Shown: one piece after another, positions 14,601 through 27,254 of the stretch
Position numbering within the stretch: position 1 is the first letter of the stretch
How the letters are laid out: the number at the start of each line of letters is the position of its first letter
Source of the DNA: Arabidopsis thaliana
Lineage: Eukaryota > Streptophyta > Magnoliopsida > Brassicales > Brassicaceae
DNA: 64,000 nt
Direction: 5' to 3'
Assembly: GCF_000001735.4 (NCBI RefSeq)
Contig: NC_003074.8
Location: forward strand, 16,003,261-16,067,260
Notes under the pieces: model-generated
What the model was told of the DNA's origin: nothing
The model's database searches: none
The model's input: the letters and a program-made list of their open reading frames with translations, nothing else
Program-made: the position numbers and the translations under genes

Positions 14601-16613
14601 CACCAAAGTCCACAACCTGCACAATAACATAGGTTCATGTCAGCATGAAGTTTTTCTAAAATTCTTAGAAAGCATTGAATTCTGATTTTTTTCATCAAAA
14701 CATAAGATTCTATGCTCAATTAGAAACTTATAGACTGGTCAATAATAGAAGAGAAGACAGTAAAATATAAACAGTGCAAACAACGAATGCCAAAAAGCTC
14801 TAAGTGATCAGAAAAGGCAGTATGTTAAAGAGTTTAATCAATATTACTTGGATAGGCTCTTCAGATGGATGAGAAAGCGCCATTGGTTGGACTATTAGTG
14901 CCAGTTGCATACCAGATGTAGATAGAAGATCAACAGTGCATGGGATCTATGGTGGATAAAGGGAGGCAAGGTATCAATATCCGAGGTCAAGGGGCACAGT
15001 ACATAAAGAGTTACATTTGGCTCAAGAAATTTCGCTTTACAGTTACCTGATTGATTGTGCATCGCATGTAACGCGGGCTGGAATTTCCAGTGTCTCTAGT
15101 TATATAATCAACAGTAGTAGGCTTCAAAAAAGAAAAATATGAGATTCAGGGGAAATAAATAGCAGATTTACACTCTCACTTGAGATCAAACAGTAATTTC
15201 CAAAATTAGAGTTATATGACATACTGGTGGAGGATTAGCCTTATTTTCCACACGAGTTTCATACACAATTGGACTGGAGCTTGAACCTGGCCTTGGTATC
15301 TGATTAAGATCAATCTTTGAGGGGCTAGAAACAGAGGTCATTGACTGATTTTGCATTGGACCCATGCCATAGATTGAACCAGGAGTGCCAGGAGCAGAAG
15401 GTAGCTACCAATTTTCAAAGTGGTAAAGCAATCATAACGTGCAACACAAAGGAAATACATCAGTTGTGAAATAGATGAAAGGCAAAAATCTAAAGATACT
15501 ACATAAATTGTCCCCTATTCTATTACTAGGCAGAAAGATCCATAAATAAAATAAATATTGTTCCCTTCTGGAAAGATCCCCAAGTCACATCAAGAATATG
15601 TTTCACTGTCATCTCTAAAGGCATCGCCTGTTTCATCAATTCAAAAGTCGACTGGGCAATTACTGCTAGACAAGAACATACATAATGAGCTTCAATGGAT
15701 GTACCTGTTGTGGTGGTGCTCCATAAGGAAAGCCTCCTGGCATGGGTGGTCTGCCATAAGGGACACCAGGAAAATTTGTCGGCGGGGGTATTGAATGAGC
15801 AGGAGGTGAAGATAATGGTGAATTTCCCGTAAAAGGGCCTGCATTAGGAGGCTGTCCATATGGTGGCGGTGGAGCCATCATAGGACCACTTGTGAATTGT
15901 GATCCTCTGGGAAATGCCCCCGGACCCATCATCGGAGGAGGAGGTCCATTACTCAACGGACCGCCAGGCATGCCAGAGGGAGGAGGCCCATTGCTCAAAT
16001 GACCGCCATGCATGCCAGAGGGAGGAGGCCCATTACTCAACGGACCGCCAGGCATGCCAGAGGGAGGAGGCATGGACATACCAGGTCCCATAGGTGGAGG
16101 AGAACCAAAACCAATCGGACGTGCTCCTGAAGGAGGACCAGAAGGTACACCTCCTGGTGGACCTGAAGCTGGAAAACCACCAGGCTGAGGAAATGACGAA
16201 CCACCACCAACCAACGGACCTGTAGATGGTCTTCCACCAAACGGTGGCTGATTAGAAGGTGGAGCAACGGGTCTTCCAACTGGCGGAAAACCACCAGGTT
16301 GCGATACCTGAGGAGGTCCACCTGGTCTAGCCATAGCAGCAGGAGGAGGAGGTCCAGGTCTAGCCATTGGAGAAGGCCTTGGTTGTTGTTGTTGTTGTTG
16401 AGGAAAAGATTGTGGTGACTGACCAAAAGGTGGAGATGGTCTAGGACCTGAACCAGGCATAGGAGGAGGTGGCCGATTAATGTTCAAATTCTGCATATTA
16501 GCAGCTAAAGAATTGGGGTTTCCTTGTGAACCAGGAACAAAATTCGGAGGACCACCAGAGTTTTGCTGATTGTTATTAGGTCTATATGCTCCTGGAGGCA
16601 CTGGAGCAGCCAT
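8663..16613 (-). CDS. CEF: SEC24-type COPII coat protein CEF
   Basis: Twenty-four exons splice in frame on the minus strand to 1096 residues. Exon 1 is 16613-15705. The others (high-low) are 15404-15225, 15121-15047, 14946-14848, 14616-14505, 14228-14101, 13729-13610, 13440-13360, 13069-12992, 12892-12800, 12538-12484, 12300-12224, 12029-11958, 11822-11739, 11395-11276, 11189-11121, 10865-10788, 10655-10517, 10404-10240, 9855-9710, 9621-9442, 9072-8984, 8884-8853 and 8772-8663. The first 300 residues are Pro/Gly/Ser-rich. A zinc finger follows with Cys433, 436, 455 and 458. After it come the vWA-like trunk (VYFFLIDVSMNA), beta-barrel, helical and gelsolin-like regions. SEC24 selects cargo into COPII vesicles leaving the ER. 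Length and sequence fit At3g44340 (CEF, clone eighty-four). The start is the first ATG of a long open exon. Confidence 0.95.
15949..16076 (-). repeat. 42-bp tandem repeats inside CEF exon 1
   Basis: Three head-to-tail units of about 42 bp encode PPPSGMPGGPLSNG-type 14-residue repeats in the proline-rich N-terminus. The middle unit has two Pro-to-His changes (GMHGGHLSNG). The reading frame is kept. Such arrays expand and contract by slippage or unequal crossing-over, so copy number may vary between accessions. Confidence 0.85.
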
Positions 16614-17018
16614 GCTTGTTTACCAAAGAGATCAACAAATCCAATTTCACGAACGTTTACAAATCTACGAAAATCGAAAAATCATGATCATCAATCATCA
16701 ACAAATGCATCAAAACAACAAGATCAAATTCCATAACCGTAAGCGATCAGTGATACAGAAATCGAAAATTGAAGAAATCGAAATACCTGTAAACGAAGAG
16801 AATCCTCGGATCTGTGACAATGAGAGGAAATAGGATCAGATCTGATGAATTCGAATTGAAACGATTAAGGTTTAAGAGAGATCAAGAGAGTAATCGCAAT
16901 TTGGTGATGAATAAGAGCAAATGCAACGAAGATCACGAACCTGGAGAGTAGAAGGAGATTACGAGCTTTGAGTATCGATGAGTGAGGAAGGAGAAGAAGC
17001 TATGAGGGCCCTTTGAAG
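16614..17018 (-). other. 5' leader of CEF with a probable leader intron
   Basis: On the minus strand this stretch is CT-rich and holds plausible splice signals. CTCTCCAG|GTTCGTG at about 16941 is a donor, and TTGTCACAG (about 16818) or TTTACAG (about 16791) could be acceptors, upstream of the ATG at 16613. Leader introns are common in Arabidopsis housekeeping genes. The plus-strand open frame at 16570-16833 is a shadow. Confidence 0.45.
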
Positions 17019-17030
17019 CTATATAATACT
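17019..17030 (-). promoter_or_regulatory. Candidate TATA box of CEF
   Basis: AGTATTATATAG on the minus strand lies just upstream of the CT-rich leader, about 410 bases before the ATG. That distance fits a leader interrupted by an intron. Motif evidence only. Confidence 0.3.
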
Positions 17031-19575
17031 GTCGCGTTTTAATTGAAACTGGTAACGGTGCGTTGCATCGAACCCGAGACACTTGATATAGATCCGGTTA
17101 TAATAGAACCGGACGCTCGTCTACTTTTTTGGTTAATTTTAGTCCGGTTCTCATGTTATTTGTTCGGTTTAAGTTCGGTTATATAATGAAAAGGAAAGTA
17201 TATCATGTAAAGGGAAAGTATGACATAGTCTATCCAATTAGAATTTAACATATCATTTCTATTTTGTATTTAACTTGATTTCATAACAAAATTAGAAAAA
17301 TTCTATTCTCTCTGTTCCTTTTTATTTGATTTTCTAGGAAAAAAATTTGCTTCAAAAAGATTGATCTTTTCCTAATTTCTATGCATAAATACCTTTATAT
17401 TTCCTATTATATCTTTCTTTATTCTTTGTATTTGTTTTCAAATTTATTAGAATAAAATAAATTAAGAATATGAAGAATTTTATTTTGATGCTTAGGTTTA
17501 CGCGAAATCAGCACTAAATGAAACAAAATGTTAATTCACATAACTATTATCTTGATTGTTTTATAGAGTATATGTGGAAAAACGAATGCTATTTTGATCA
17601 TCACAAGTTTTTTTTTCATCATCTTCCTCTTGTTACGTTTATTCTCTTTGCTTCCATGATTAACGTTTCTTCATCTTATTATTCCAGCTATTGATTGTTT
17701 TTTCTTATTTTCCTCTCTTTGACTCAAAATTCTTTTTGATCTGTTTTTTTCAAATTCATAAAATATTTTCAAAACAAGCAATAATGGCAATGGTCAAAAC
17801 ATTCAATGGTCAACCAGAACAAGCAATAAGGCAGCCGATCGCCTAGCTAAAGCTCATTATAATGGCAATGTTTCTTATGTATCTCATTCTTATGTACCAA
17901 CTTTTCTTGTACAAATCCTCCATGAGGATTACACATCATCACTCTAATAAAGCTTCATGTTGATGTTAGAAAAAAAAAAATATTTTCAAAACAAGATGAA
18001 GACGGAAGAAGGTTTTCATGTTAACAATTTCAAAGTTAAACATGAATTCGATTTGAACAAGTTTCATGAGATTAACGACGACATAGAAATGGTGGAAATT
18101 GTTCAACCAATTCATGGAGATCATTCTAAAGTAAATCATCAATTCGACTTGAACAAGCTTCCAAACTCAATTCAATTATTGAGAATATATATAGCCATTT
18201 GATTAAACAAAACATACTAGTTTTGCCGGTAAACAAAATTGGAGTAGATTTCTAAAAAATTTGGCTCCAAATTTTAGTTTTTTAAAAAAGTTTACGTGAG
18301 TAATTGAACCAACGTAGAAGTGTGTAGAATTTGTTAATAATGCTGACGATGTTGACAAGAATAATTGTTGTAAATGCATGGGGATCTTACACATGGGAAA
18401 TGGATACATAAATACAAAAATAACCCATACCTGCCTTTCTTCTTTTTTGCGTATGTTTATCAGATTTATAATTTTATTAAATAAAATTTTAATAATTCAA
18501 GATTAATTAAAATTGTCATTTTTAAATTTACTTTAATATGTGTGTTTTTCCTAAACAAAAAAATAGAGTATATGAAATTAAAATGGATCATTTGTTAGAT
18601 AAAAATTAGTTTATAATTTATAGAAATGTTGATTGACGATGAACTTTTATAATTATTAATTTATGATATTGATAAAACAATCAGTTTACATAGAATTTTC
18701 AATAAAACTTTAATCATTAATTTCCAGAAAAACGAATTAGACGTGGACAACCTAACTGACATCCCTAAGCACTTGACCTTATTTTTTGTAAGAGTAATTT
18801 GCACCATCGATAAAGCATAAGCCATATTTCAAAATATGTACACCTCACTCAATAAATTAATTTAAAAAAAAATGTTTTCTTGTCTCATGTGTTCTTTCTA
18901 TATTGCAAACATAATGAAAAAAAATCTAAGAATTGTTTTACAGTTTTTATTTCGTGGACAGAAGTTTGAACGACTAACAAAGAGCTTCAACGTGATCAAA
19001 GACATGACCCGGTTGAGATGCTTATACTCATTCAGTCATCCTTGTCTTTTTGTGTCGATCTAATGAGAGATCACATCTCTATATATATAAGAACACCTCT
19101 AAAACAGATGGTGAGAGTTAAAATGATCACACATACAATACTAAAATGGAAATAAAGAAAGTGCAATAAGTGTCGGCGGATTTATATTGAATGTGAGACT
19201 GATCTAATTGATTGAAGCTAATTTCTATCGATTTTTTTTTTTTTTTTAAGAATAATACATGCAAAGTAATCTAAATATCTTCCATGATCAAGTAGAACTA
19301 ACCTTTCAAAAATTCTCTACTCATTCAAAACAAAAAGCAAAAAAAAAAAAAAAGGTACACATGAAAATAAAGGAAAAAAGACTTGCGTGAAAAATAATGA
19401 ATCTTCAAGCTTAGCCTAATAATCAGGTTAGGCTTAAAAATGTCGTGGTCATATACTACTAGTTGGCGACTGAAAAGAACAAAAGTTGCCACAAATCTGA
19501 CGACTTGTTCTTTTTTTTTCTTATCTTCTATTGTATATTTAGTAACAAATGAACATAAGAAGTAAATTAATACGT
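17031..19575. other. Intergenic region between CEF and NAC061 with gene relics
   Basis: AT-rich DNA. It holds an RNase H-like relic (17807-17947) and, just beyond, an 81-codon open frame (17957-18202). That frame carries two DLNK-type motifs (EFDLNKFHEI and HQFDLNKLPN), which look like a short internal duplication; I do not recognise it and have no evidence it is expressed. The rest to 19575 shows homopolymer runs (for example T at 19231-19248 and A at 19339-19353) but no gene that I can support. Confidence 0.5.
17807..17947 (+). pseudogene. RNase H-like C-terminal relic (retroelement-derived)
   Basis: A 46-codon open stretch reads TSNKAADRLAKAHYNG and ends YVPTFLVQILHEDY... before a stop. 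The SNKAADxLAK core is the C-terminal helix of the RNase H domain found in plant LINEs and related domesticated proteins. The same core occurs in this window at 53167-53607 (ASNKAADVLAKE). No upstream catalytic part is visible, so this is a fragment. Confidence 0.6.
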
Positions 19576-21227
19576 TTAAGACCAATTCATTTGTTCCCAC
19601 TCCCAAAAAGGTTGCGATAGCTCATCAACCATATCTGAGATGCTTTGTGTAATAGTAGTAGCATTCACCGGTAAATCAACTTGGTTTCCTCCTGAATGTG
19701 AAGTTTCTGGTGAGGTTGATATTGTGGCACGAGATGATGTCTCAACTCCATTGCTAGGAAGATTTCTCTCTATCGCATAAGCTTCTGTGGGACGTCTGTC
19801 AAAGGCTCTCGAGCTTCCTGACTTTATGTAGATTCGACAGATACTGAATTCGGGCCTCAACTATATTGAATAGGAACAAACTTCGTTAGAACCTGTTTTG
19901 ATAATGAAAGCTTAACTATTGTTTTACTAAAATATTATCAGTAACTTAGATATTATAACATTATGCATCTTAGGGAATCCCTAATAGGGATGGTAGAAAT
20001 TCTATAACTCTAATATATAACCAATAGACAAAAGAATGCATGCATGAATATTTTGGTTTTTATCATTTATGTATGCATGATATTTAATTGGATAGTTTCA
20101 AATACTTAAAAACACATGTAATTTTTCGCACACTCTTTTACCACATATATAACTTTTGAAAACAACGATATATGTAAGACAAGATTATATATGTGAGATA
20201 TAAAATAACCATGATAAAGATTTTTGACATGAATCAAAGGGTGATTCGTTTTTAATAATCTCTGTTTGTAATAATTGTATTAAAGATTATTCTGCTAGTT
20301 CACTGCACATGCTTGTCCAAAAAGGTGTTGAGACATCAGTTATTTTTATATTGGAATCCCACAAATAGAATTTGGTATATTTGAGAAAAATTATTTGATG
20401 AAAGTCTTCATTTTAAAGAAGTGATTATGCACCTTTGGGATGGTAGATACACTGGCTGTTTCAACTGCTTTATATTCATTCATCTTCCACTTTGTCTTTC
20501 TCCCAGTAGGTGCTTTTCCGGTATAGAAAACCATCGTCTTCTTTACTCCGATCACTCGGTTATCCGGCGAGAACACGGGTCCAGGTGAACCAGTTGCTTT
20601 CCAGTATCCTGAACCAGTGGTCCTACTTGGTCTGCCTCCTCTAGCTTCACGCTCTTGTCTTGGCACAAAGAAAATCCATTGTTCTGCATCTCCTCGACAC
20701 CTCTCTCCCGCAAGATCTACAAACAAAAAAACACACAAACCAATAACACACCTCTCAATTTTTTTTGTGTAAATCCTCAGTTTATGTGTATACGTTTTCC
20801 TTAATTACATGTAAAGTTAAACTTTGTCGAAAATGAAATTGTTTAATTTTAGAAATGTGATTGTTTGTAAAGTTTTTTTTTGTAACTTATAATTAACCAC
20901 GAAATCAAGAAACACAAACCTAAATCTCATGCATACAATCTCAAGATAACGTTAGTCACGTTACTCTACTCAAGAAACGCAAGAAGGAAAACTCTACAGT
21001 GAAAGACTACACATATATACGACAAATATATCATCGACATTATTTATATAGCTAATGATTGCATACGTACTTGGAAGCTGAGTAGGCTCAACGCTAAACA
21101 CATCGAGGATCGGTATGAGACTATGAATGGTGGCATTTCCTCCACCAAGCTGGATTCTTAGGTAATACGTAAGGAGCTCTACTTCGGTCGGATAGAACCG
21201 AAACCCTACAGAAAGCTCTTCTCCCAT
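19576..21227 (-). CDS. NAC061: NAC domain transcription factor NAC061
   Basis: Three exons on the minus strand (21227-21071, 20716-20433, 19860-19576) give 241 residues. The N-terminal NAC domain covers about residues 5-150. Subdomain A reads [16 protein letters not shown]. Subdomain C reads [13 protein letters not shown] followed by [10 protein letters not shown]. Subdomain D reads [23 protein letters not shown]. Subdomain E is the first part of exon 3 ([20 protein letters not shown]). The C-terminal tail is Ser/Thr-rich and ends in an acidic/aromatic patch ([10 protein letters not shown]), a likely activation region. Two introns at these positions are the usual NAC gene structure. The chosen start is MGEELSVGF; the upstream in-frame Met adds residues outside the family pattern. 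Length and neighbours fit At3g44350. NAC proteins bind CGT-containing promoter sites in the nucleus. Confidence 0.93.
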
Positions 21228-21289
21228 TTTTTGGTGTGTTACAAATTTGCTTCTTGAATAAAGTGAAACCACATGGACTCATGATGAGT

Positions 21290-21297
21290 TTAAATAG
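21290..21297 (-). promoter_or_regulatory. Candidate TATA box of NAC061
   Basis: CTATTTAAAC-type TATA motif on the minus strand, about 65 bases before the NAC061 start codon. Motif and distance only. Confidence 0.4.
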
Positions 21298-21509
21298 GTG
21301 CAAGTAGAGATTAGTTTTCTCCGAGTGAAATGAGAAAAGTTTTACGCGTTTGGACTTTAGTTTTTTGTTCATGTATTATTACTTGTCTTTTCATATTTTG
21401 TTGGGGAATTGGACACGGGCCCATCTTTGTGATAATTTCGTGCCATTTCTATCATCTATACGTGAGACAGTGAGTGCTTTTCACAAACCACGTACTTTAT
21501 CATTGAATA

Positions 21510-21515
21510 AGTCAA
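21510..21515 (-). promoter_or_regulatory. Possible W-box upstream of NAC061
   Basis: TTGACT on the minus strand, about 285 bases upstream of the start codon. TTGACY is the core bound by WRKY factors. A single six-base match is weak evidence. Confidence 0.2.
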
Positions 21516-21599
21516 GGTTTATTCTTACTAGTCTTCTTCTAATATTCTTTATTATATCCTCCTATTTTTTTGTTACCTCAATGAATGTCTGTTTTTCGT

Positions 21600-23827
21600 A
21601 GAAACGTAGAAAATAATAAATCATATAAATATATTTGATTTTACAGTTTTTTTTTACTAAAAATATATGGATAAATGAAGTAAAGTAAATATCAATATTG
21701 CATATATTTGATCTTACATTTTACAATTTGAAACGAGGTAAAATCATCTTCAAGTGATTTTTGCTGAATTTCGATCATTTGGTCTACTACATTTTAGGTT
21801 TGGATGAGCTATATATATTATTGAAGTTCAAAGCATAAATCATCCATTCTAGTGGCATTTAGTTTTAGATGTTGTGGATTAATACAATCCGCCGAAGCTA
21901 CTTAAGCTAAAAAAAACATTAAAGGAAATTAATACTACTACCATTTTAGTTGTACGGAGTCGTTAGGCGGGGTATCACATTGACACATTGGGATGTGGAG
22001 GTACTGTTTTTTTACATCAGCTATGACGTTTCTTTGTTTGAAATCAGCTATTAGTCTCAAATTTATGGTTTAAGAAATTTCTTTCGCCTTTTATAGAGAA
22101 AGAGATTGTTAATTGTTTTATGCGACACAATTGTTTTATCATGTCGCATATTAAACAAGTCTACGAGAAAAATAATAGGCAAACCAAAATATGTATTGTG
22201 TGATACAAACATGCATGATTATCCACATACCTATTCAGAATTAAAAAAATTTGAGAGTTGAAGACATTATTCGAATAATTTAAATATGCCTGAATTGAAT
22301 AGTAGTTGATTAATCAATGATTTTTAGTGTGAAGTAAAATATAAGAATAATATTGTGTAGAAATAATAAACTGATGCCAATATAATAATCTTTTCAAATC
22401 GAATAAATAATTCATAGTTTTTACTTTCGGTTTTAAGATTTTTTAAGTTTTAAGGGTTAGTGTCCGAATTTAGAGTTCTATGATTTAATTTTAGTCTTAT
22501 AGAGTTCAAGAGAATGTGGTTAACCAAATTTCTGTATGAACAACTATTTTTTAATAGAAAAATTCAATAGTTCTTGGTAAATGGATTAGGCCCTATGAGC
22601 TCCAAATCCAAATTGACACCATTAATAAAAAAAAAGCTATTGTAAAAATATCTTGTTATTTAATTTATATTGTCAAAAATATTTCTTATTTAACAGATTT
22701 ATTGTTGGAGTGGACCATAACAACAACAAAAATCGACATAACTTTGTGCCAAAAGGCTTCCACGAACAAGACAAGTTTTGGAAGGAAGTATGAACCAAGA
22801 AGTCAAGAGACAAGGCAAGGTGAGATATAAGTGTTGGTGCGGTCTTCTGAACATTAATCCAAGAGTGAACAAAAGATAATAAATCGGTTGAAAAGTTTCA
22901 ATTAACAGGTGATACCGTACAAGTAGTGAATTAAAAAAATAACTAAATGGTATCGAAAGAAAGAAAAAAGAAACCCCAATAACTTAAGTGCAAGTGTCAA
23001 ACATTCCACGAGCAGTGAACGTTAAGACTAATTGGTCCACAAGACCTCATACTTGTGTACTTTATATGTATACAATAAATTTAGTTGTATAAATATTTAT
23101 TGGTTGAAAATTTTTAAGGTTTCATGCTTGTGTAGTAAATCAATCTTTCAAGCAGTTCCATGATTTTCTTAATATATAGTGTTTCCGATTAGTCATGGGG
23201 TTTATAGTAATGTTAGAACATCACAAAATTTTCGGAAAGCACTACTATAATCAAATATTTAAAAAAGGGTTCGTATTTCTGTAGAAAAATGGTCTGCAAT
23301 ATGATCTATTTTTTGTTTGTTTTTTCGGGTTTTCACTAATCCAAAATGCTTTAGAAAATAGTTGGTTCCTCTCAATAAATATTTGATCTTTTAAACATTG
23401 GATAGATGAAAGTATATATATGAAAAAATGAAAATAAGTTAGATATATATGAGCTATAACGAGCTTTTTGTTTTGTTTTGACATCAGCTCTGACGTAATG
23501 AATCTCAAACTTTTACTCGATGAATTTATATAGTTCCTTCGTATTAGTCCACACAAGACTCTTTCCTAGTGAAATTGATGGTTTTATCATGCCGCTCAAT
23601 AAATTTTCTCGTAGACTTCTTATATATATATATGCATCCAAAAAAAAGACTTCTTAGATACATAAATAGTCAACCAAGATGTACATTGAAAAGAAAAAAG
23701 AAAAAATATGTACAGTTAGCCATAAACATATTTTTTTTGTTAAAGAGCCATAAACATATTGCAGACCATTTCTCGACAGAAATATATATATATATATTAG
23801 CCATAAACATTTTGCAGACCATTTCTC

Positions 23828-23867
<40 letters not shown>

Positions 23868-26800
23868 GGGAAAAAAATTCAAAAACCAAATTTAATATCG
23901 CATACGATTATAATATCTTTGTAAATCTTATTATTTGTTAATTATTAAGAATTATAATAGTAAGACTAAAGGATGGTTCCTGCTATATATGCATGAAACA
24001 AAAATAATATTTTAGGTATTAAACAAATTAAATATTTTTATTTTATGTTTGAGAATGGTAATGATATTAATTTAATCCGAATTTTAAGTTACATTGAGAC
24101 TAGGGTTAGTATAATCATAGGGTTTATTATTATATTGACCCAAACAATTATCAATATAATTTATGACATATAAGAAAGTAGTAAAATCATCCTATTTACG
24201 ATGGAGTGGATAAACCTAAGCAATGTGGCTCTTGCTTAAATAGACTCAGAGTAAAGAAAAAATAGGAAGCTACAAGTTCATATCAAGTGGGTTCATTATG
24301 TCCTCAAGTTCACATATTCATAAATCAGTAAAAGTGGTGAGTGTTCAAACATATGCACAAGTAGTGAACGTAAGACTAATTGGTCCAAGTGTATATCGAA
24401 CTTTAAAGTTTCATGCATGCGCCGTAAATAACTTTATTATTTTATCTTTCATGTAGATCCATGATTTTTTTTCTTGATTGTAGTTTTACTCGGAACATAC
24501 AAATTATTTAACAAAAGGCGTCAGTAATGTATGATACGCTAATTATTTCTATACATGTAAGAAGTCTCCTAGTCGCACCATATAGGATTTATGTGGATAT
24601 ATGTTACACAAAAAAAAAAAAAATCAAGTTCATCATTAATGCAGTTTAGGTCTTAAACAATGTAAGATTCGTTTAGGTCTTTACAAATGGGAAGTGAGTT
24701 TAGAGAAAAGAACAGACAAAAAGTTGCATCAAGTACATGTAAAATAGTCATGCCCGATTTTGATTTCATTATTGCACAAAGTAAGTTGTGAAAAAAAAAA
24801 AATAAATAATAATAATAATAATAATAATAAAAAGAGTTGTGTGGAAATGATAATTTACATGTTTTCATGTAAGACAACCGCAGAAATTTTCTCGGAAACT
24901 GTCTTTCGCTTTTGATTGCGGAGACCCAAAATGCAAAAAGTCTTGTTTCTTTGGTCTACATTGCGGAAAGAGATGACGAAAAGGTCAAATCAAATTCTCT
25001 TCTTCTTGATCTTCTTATTTTTTCGGAATAACAGATCTTCATATTGATTATATTTTTCATATTTTTTTTTCTTTTTTTTTTGGTGAAGAGTCTTAGCTTA
25101 TTCAATGAGGTTTATATACTATTCAATTAAAAAAAATTATCGTCTAAATTTATATATTAAACAAATATTTTCTCACATAATTATTGTGTATGCAGTTTTA
25201 TTTTTTTACTATAAGTTTAAATTGAATATATATTTTGTTATAATTCTTATCAACCGAATTTTTTATTACCTAATTAGCTATGAGATCAAATCATCTACTC
25301 ATCTCTTCCTCACTCTATAAAATTCATATTTCTAAAATTATCATTTTCAAACTACATATTTCTTAATTATACTTTTAAAATGACCCCTTTTACTGTAAAA
25401 ACACACTCATAATTTTAACTTATATAACTTTTTTATAATTTGATAAGATCACTAGGCTTTCAAAGCACAATTTGTATAACGGCATCATACAAAAAATTCA
25501 TAAATAAATTCATAAATATAAAAATTCATTTTACAAATTCACTATTTTAAATATTCAAATTGGATCTCAAAAAAAACAGAAAAAATAAAATTAGAATTAA
25601 TCAATAGATTTTTTTGATAATAAAATATGAATAGTTTTTAAAAGAGTTTTGTAATTGTATGAGTAAAGAAAAAATATATTTGTTTTGTTTTATTATTCTC
25701 TCTCAAAGTGAAAGTCTGGTTTATGAGACTTTAGAAGAAAAAAACAAAAAGAATAGTAAATGGAAAGAGAAAGACTTTAAAGGCTTTAAAAACTAAATAC
25801 TTTGCTTAACACCTCGACTAGTTTAAGATAACCTAATTGTATTTAGCCGATCTGCGTTTGCTTATTCATTCTGTATTCTACCGATTTCCGGTTAAGTTCA
25901 ATAAGAAGTATCTTGTTTCGGTTCTACTTACAGTTCAGTTTTAAGTTCGAGTTCGGCTAAACGATCATTAGACTGAACAACTATTTTTAATATATATGTG
26001 ATACTAATTCTAAAAATATATTATTACAAGTTACAATAACAATATCAAATTCTACTTCCAGTCTTCCACTATAATTTAATACAACTCTCCCTGGTTCCTT
26101 CACATCAAATATGCTTCGCTGTCATCATTGCATTGATTTTCCATGGGTAGTCTTGGATCTTCCGAAAACAAAAAGATGAATGTCCATTTATAAATTCCAT
26201 ATATAAATTTAAAAACCCTAAAAAAAGGTTTTGTGGGTTTATACAGGAAGTAAGCAAAACACATATGACTCAAGAAAAAGCTTTGATCTCCAAATTATAA
26301 AGAAAATATACTTATATGCGATTAAGATAATATACGTATAAAAAATAGATATATATGGATTCATTTTCTTGCGACAAACATGAAAAAAAAAAAAGTATAG
26401 ATCTTTCGTCGAATCTCTTAAACTATAGATAATATGAAAGGTACTAGATACCTTAAGCTGTGTAAAAGCTTACTGATTTCGGAAGATAAAAGAGGCCATG
26501 GAAAATTAATGAGATGATGATAATGAAGTATATGCAGTGTGAAAGAACTATCTTTTCTACAAAACAAAGAACAAATTTGATTAAAAGGAGAGAAATGAAG
26601 TTATATATACCACTGCAAGATTTAGTATATAGTAGTGAGATTACGGATTCAACTAGTGAAAATAGAAGTGTTTATAATGGTATGGGAGGATTTGAATTGG
26701 TTAACAAAGAGCAATGAGACTGATACCAAACACCTAATTATTAAATGTCTACATTGAGATATAACGGGTGAGTATGAGCTGTTTTTGTTACTATTACATG

Positions 26801-27254
26801 TTATGTGTGCCGGTAAGGTAACATATAGCCAACCTTATTTCCTTAAGAGAACAAACAGTTACATATGTAGCTTGATCGGTTAGTTTTTTAGACTCCCTAG
26901 ATGTAGATTGCTCTTGGTAGAGAAACGTTAACATTTTTTGTTGACAAAGATGATTTTCTTCTTTCTCCAATCCAATCACATATTTACTTCAGGAACTTTC
27001 TTTTTTCTCCAAGTCCAAAGCATGTGGAAATCTTAATGTGTGTATCAAGCCGTTTTACATTTTGAAAGTAAATATGTCTATCTGCTTTTCTTCTCTTGTA
27101 TAATCATATCCGTATACATTCTTATTACAAATATAGTAAAAGAAAATAATCTATCCACACGATTTAACCAAAAAAAGAAGAAAATGGTGCAACCCCAAGA
27201 GAAAATCAGTAAAGGATGGAAGAAAGATACCAATACGAAAAAAAATTAAAAAAC
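21600..27254. other. Long AT-rich gene-free region
   Basis: No protein-coding gene is supported. Short open frames here are AT-rich and match nothing I know. Visible structure: a diverged duplicated segment (about 22985-23180 and 24345-24480, sharing AAGACTAATTGGTCCA and a nearby TTTCATGC), a local triplicate ending in an AT microsatellite (23717-23862), homopolymer tracts, an AAT triplet run at about 24803-24829, and GGTTCGG-type filler around 25850-25970. Confidence 0.5.
23717..23862. repeat. Local repeats and AT microsatellite
   Basis: The unit AGCCATAAACAT starts three times, at about 23718, 23747 and 23799. The last two copies extend through GCAGACCATTTCTCGACA. The block ends in an (AT)n tract at about 23830-23862, with a shorter (AT)n between units. 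This looks like slippage-driven local duplication. Confidence 0.8.

Noticed and set aside
16037..16426. 129-codon open frame rich in Leu/Gln/Val opposite the same strand as CEF exon 1
   Set aside because: It is a frame shadow of the proline/glycine-rich CEF coding exon; composition follows from the CEF codons.
23251..23556. 101-codon minus-strand frame in the gene-free stretch
   Set aside because: AT-rich composition, no recognisable motif, no splice partners.
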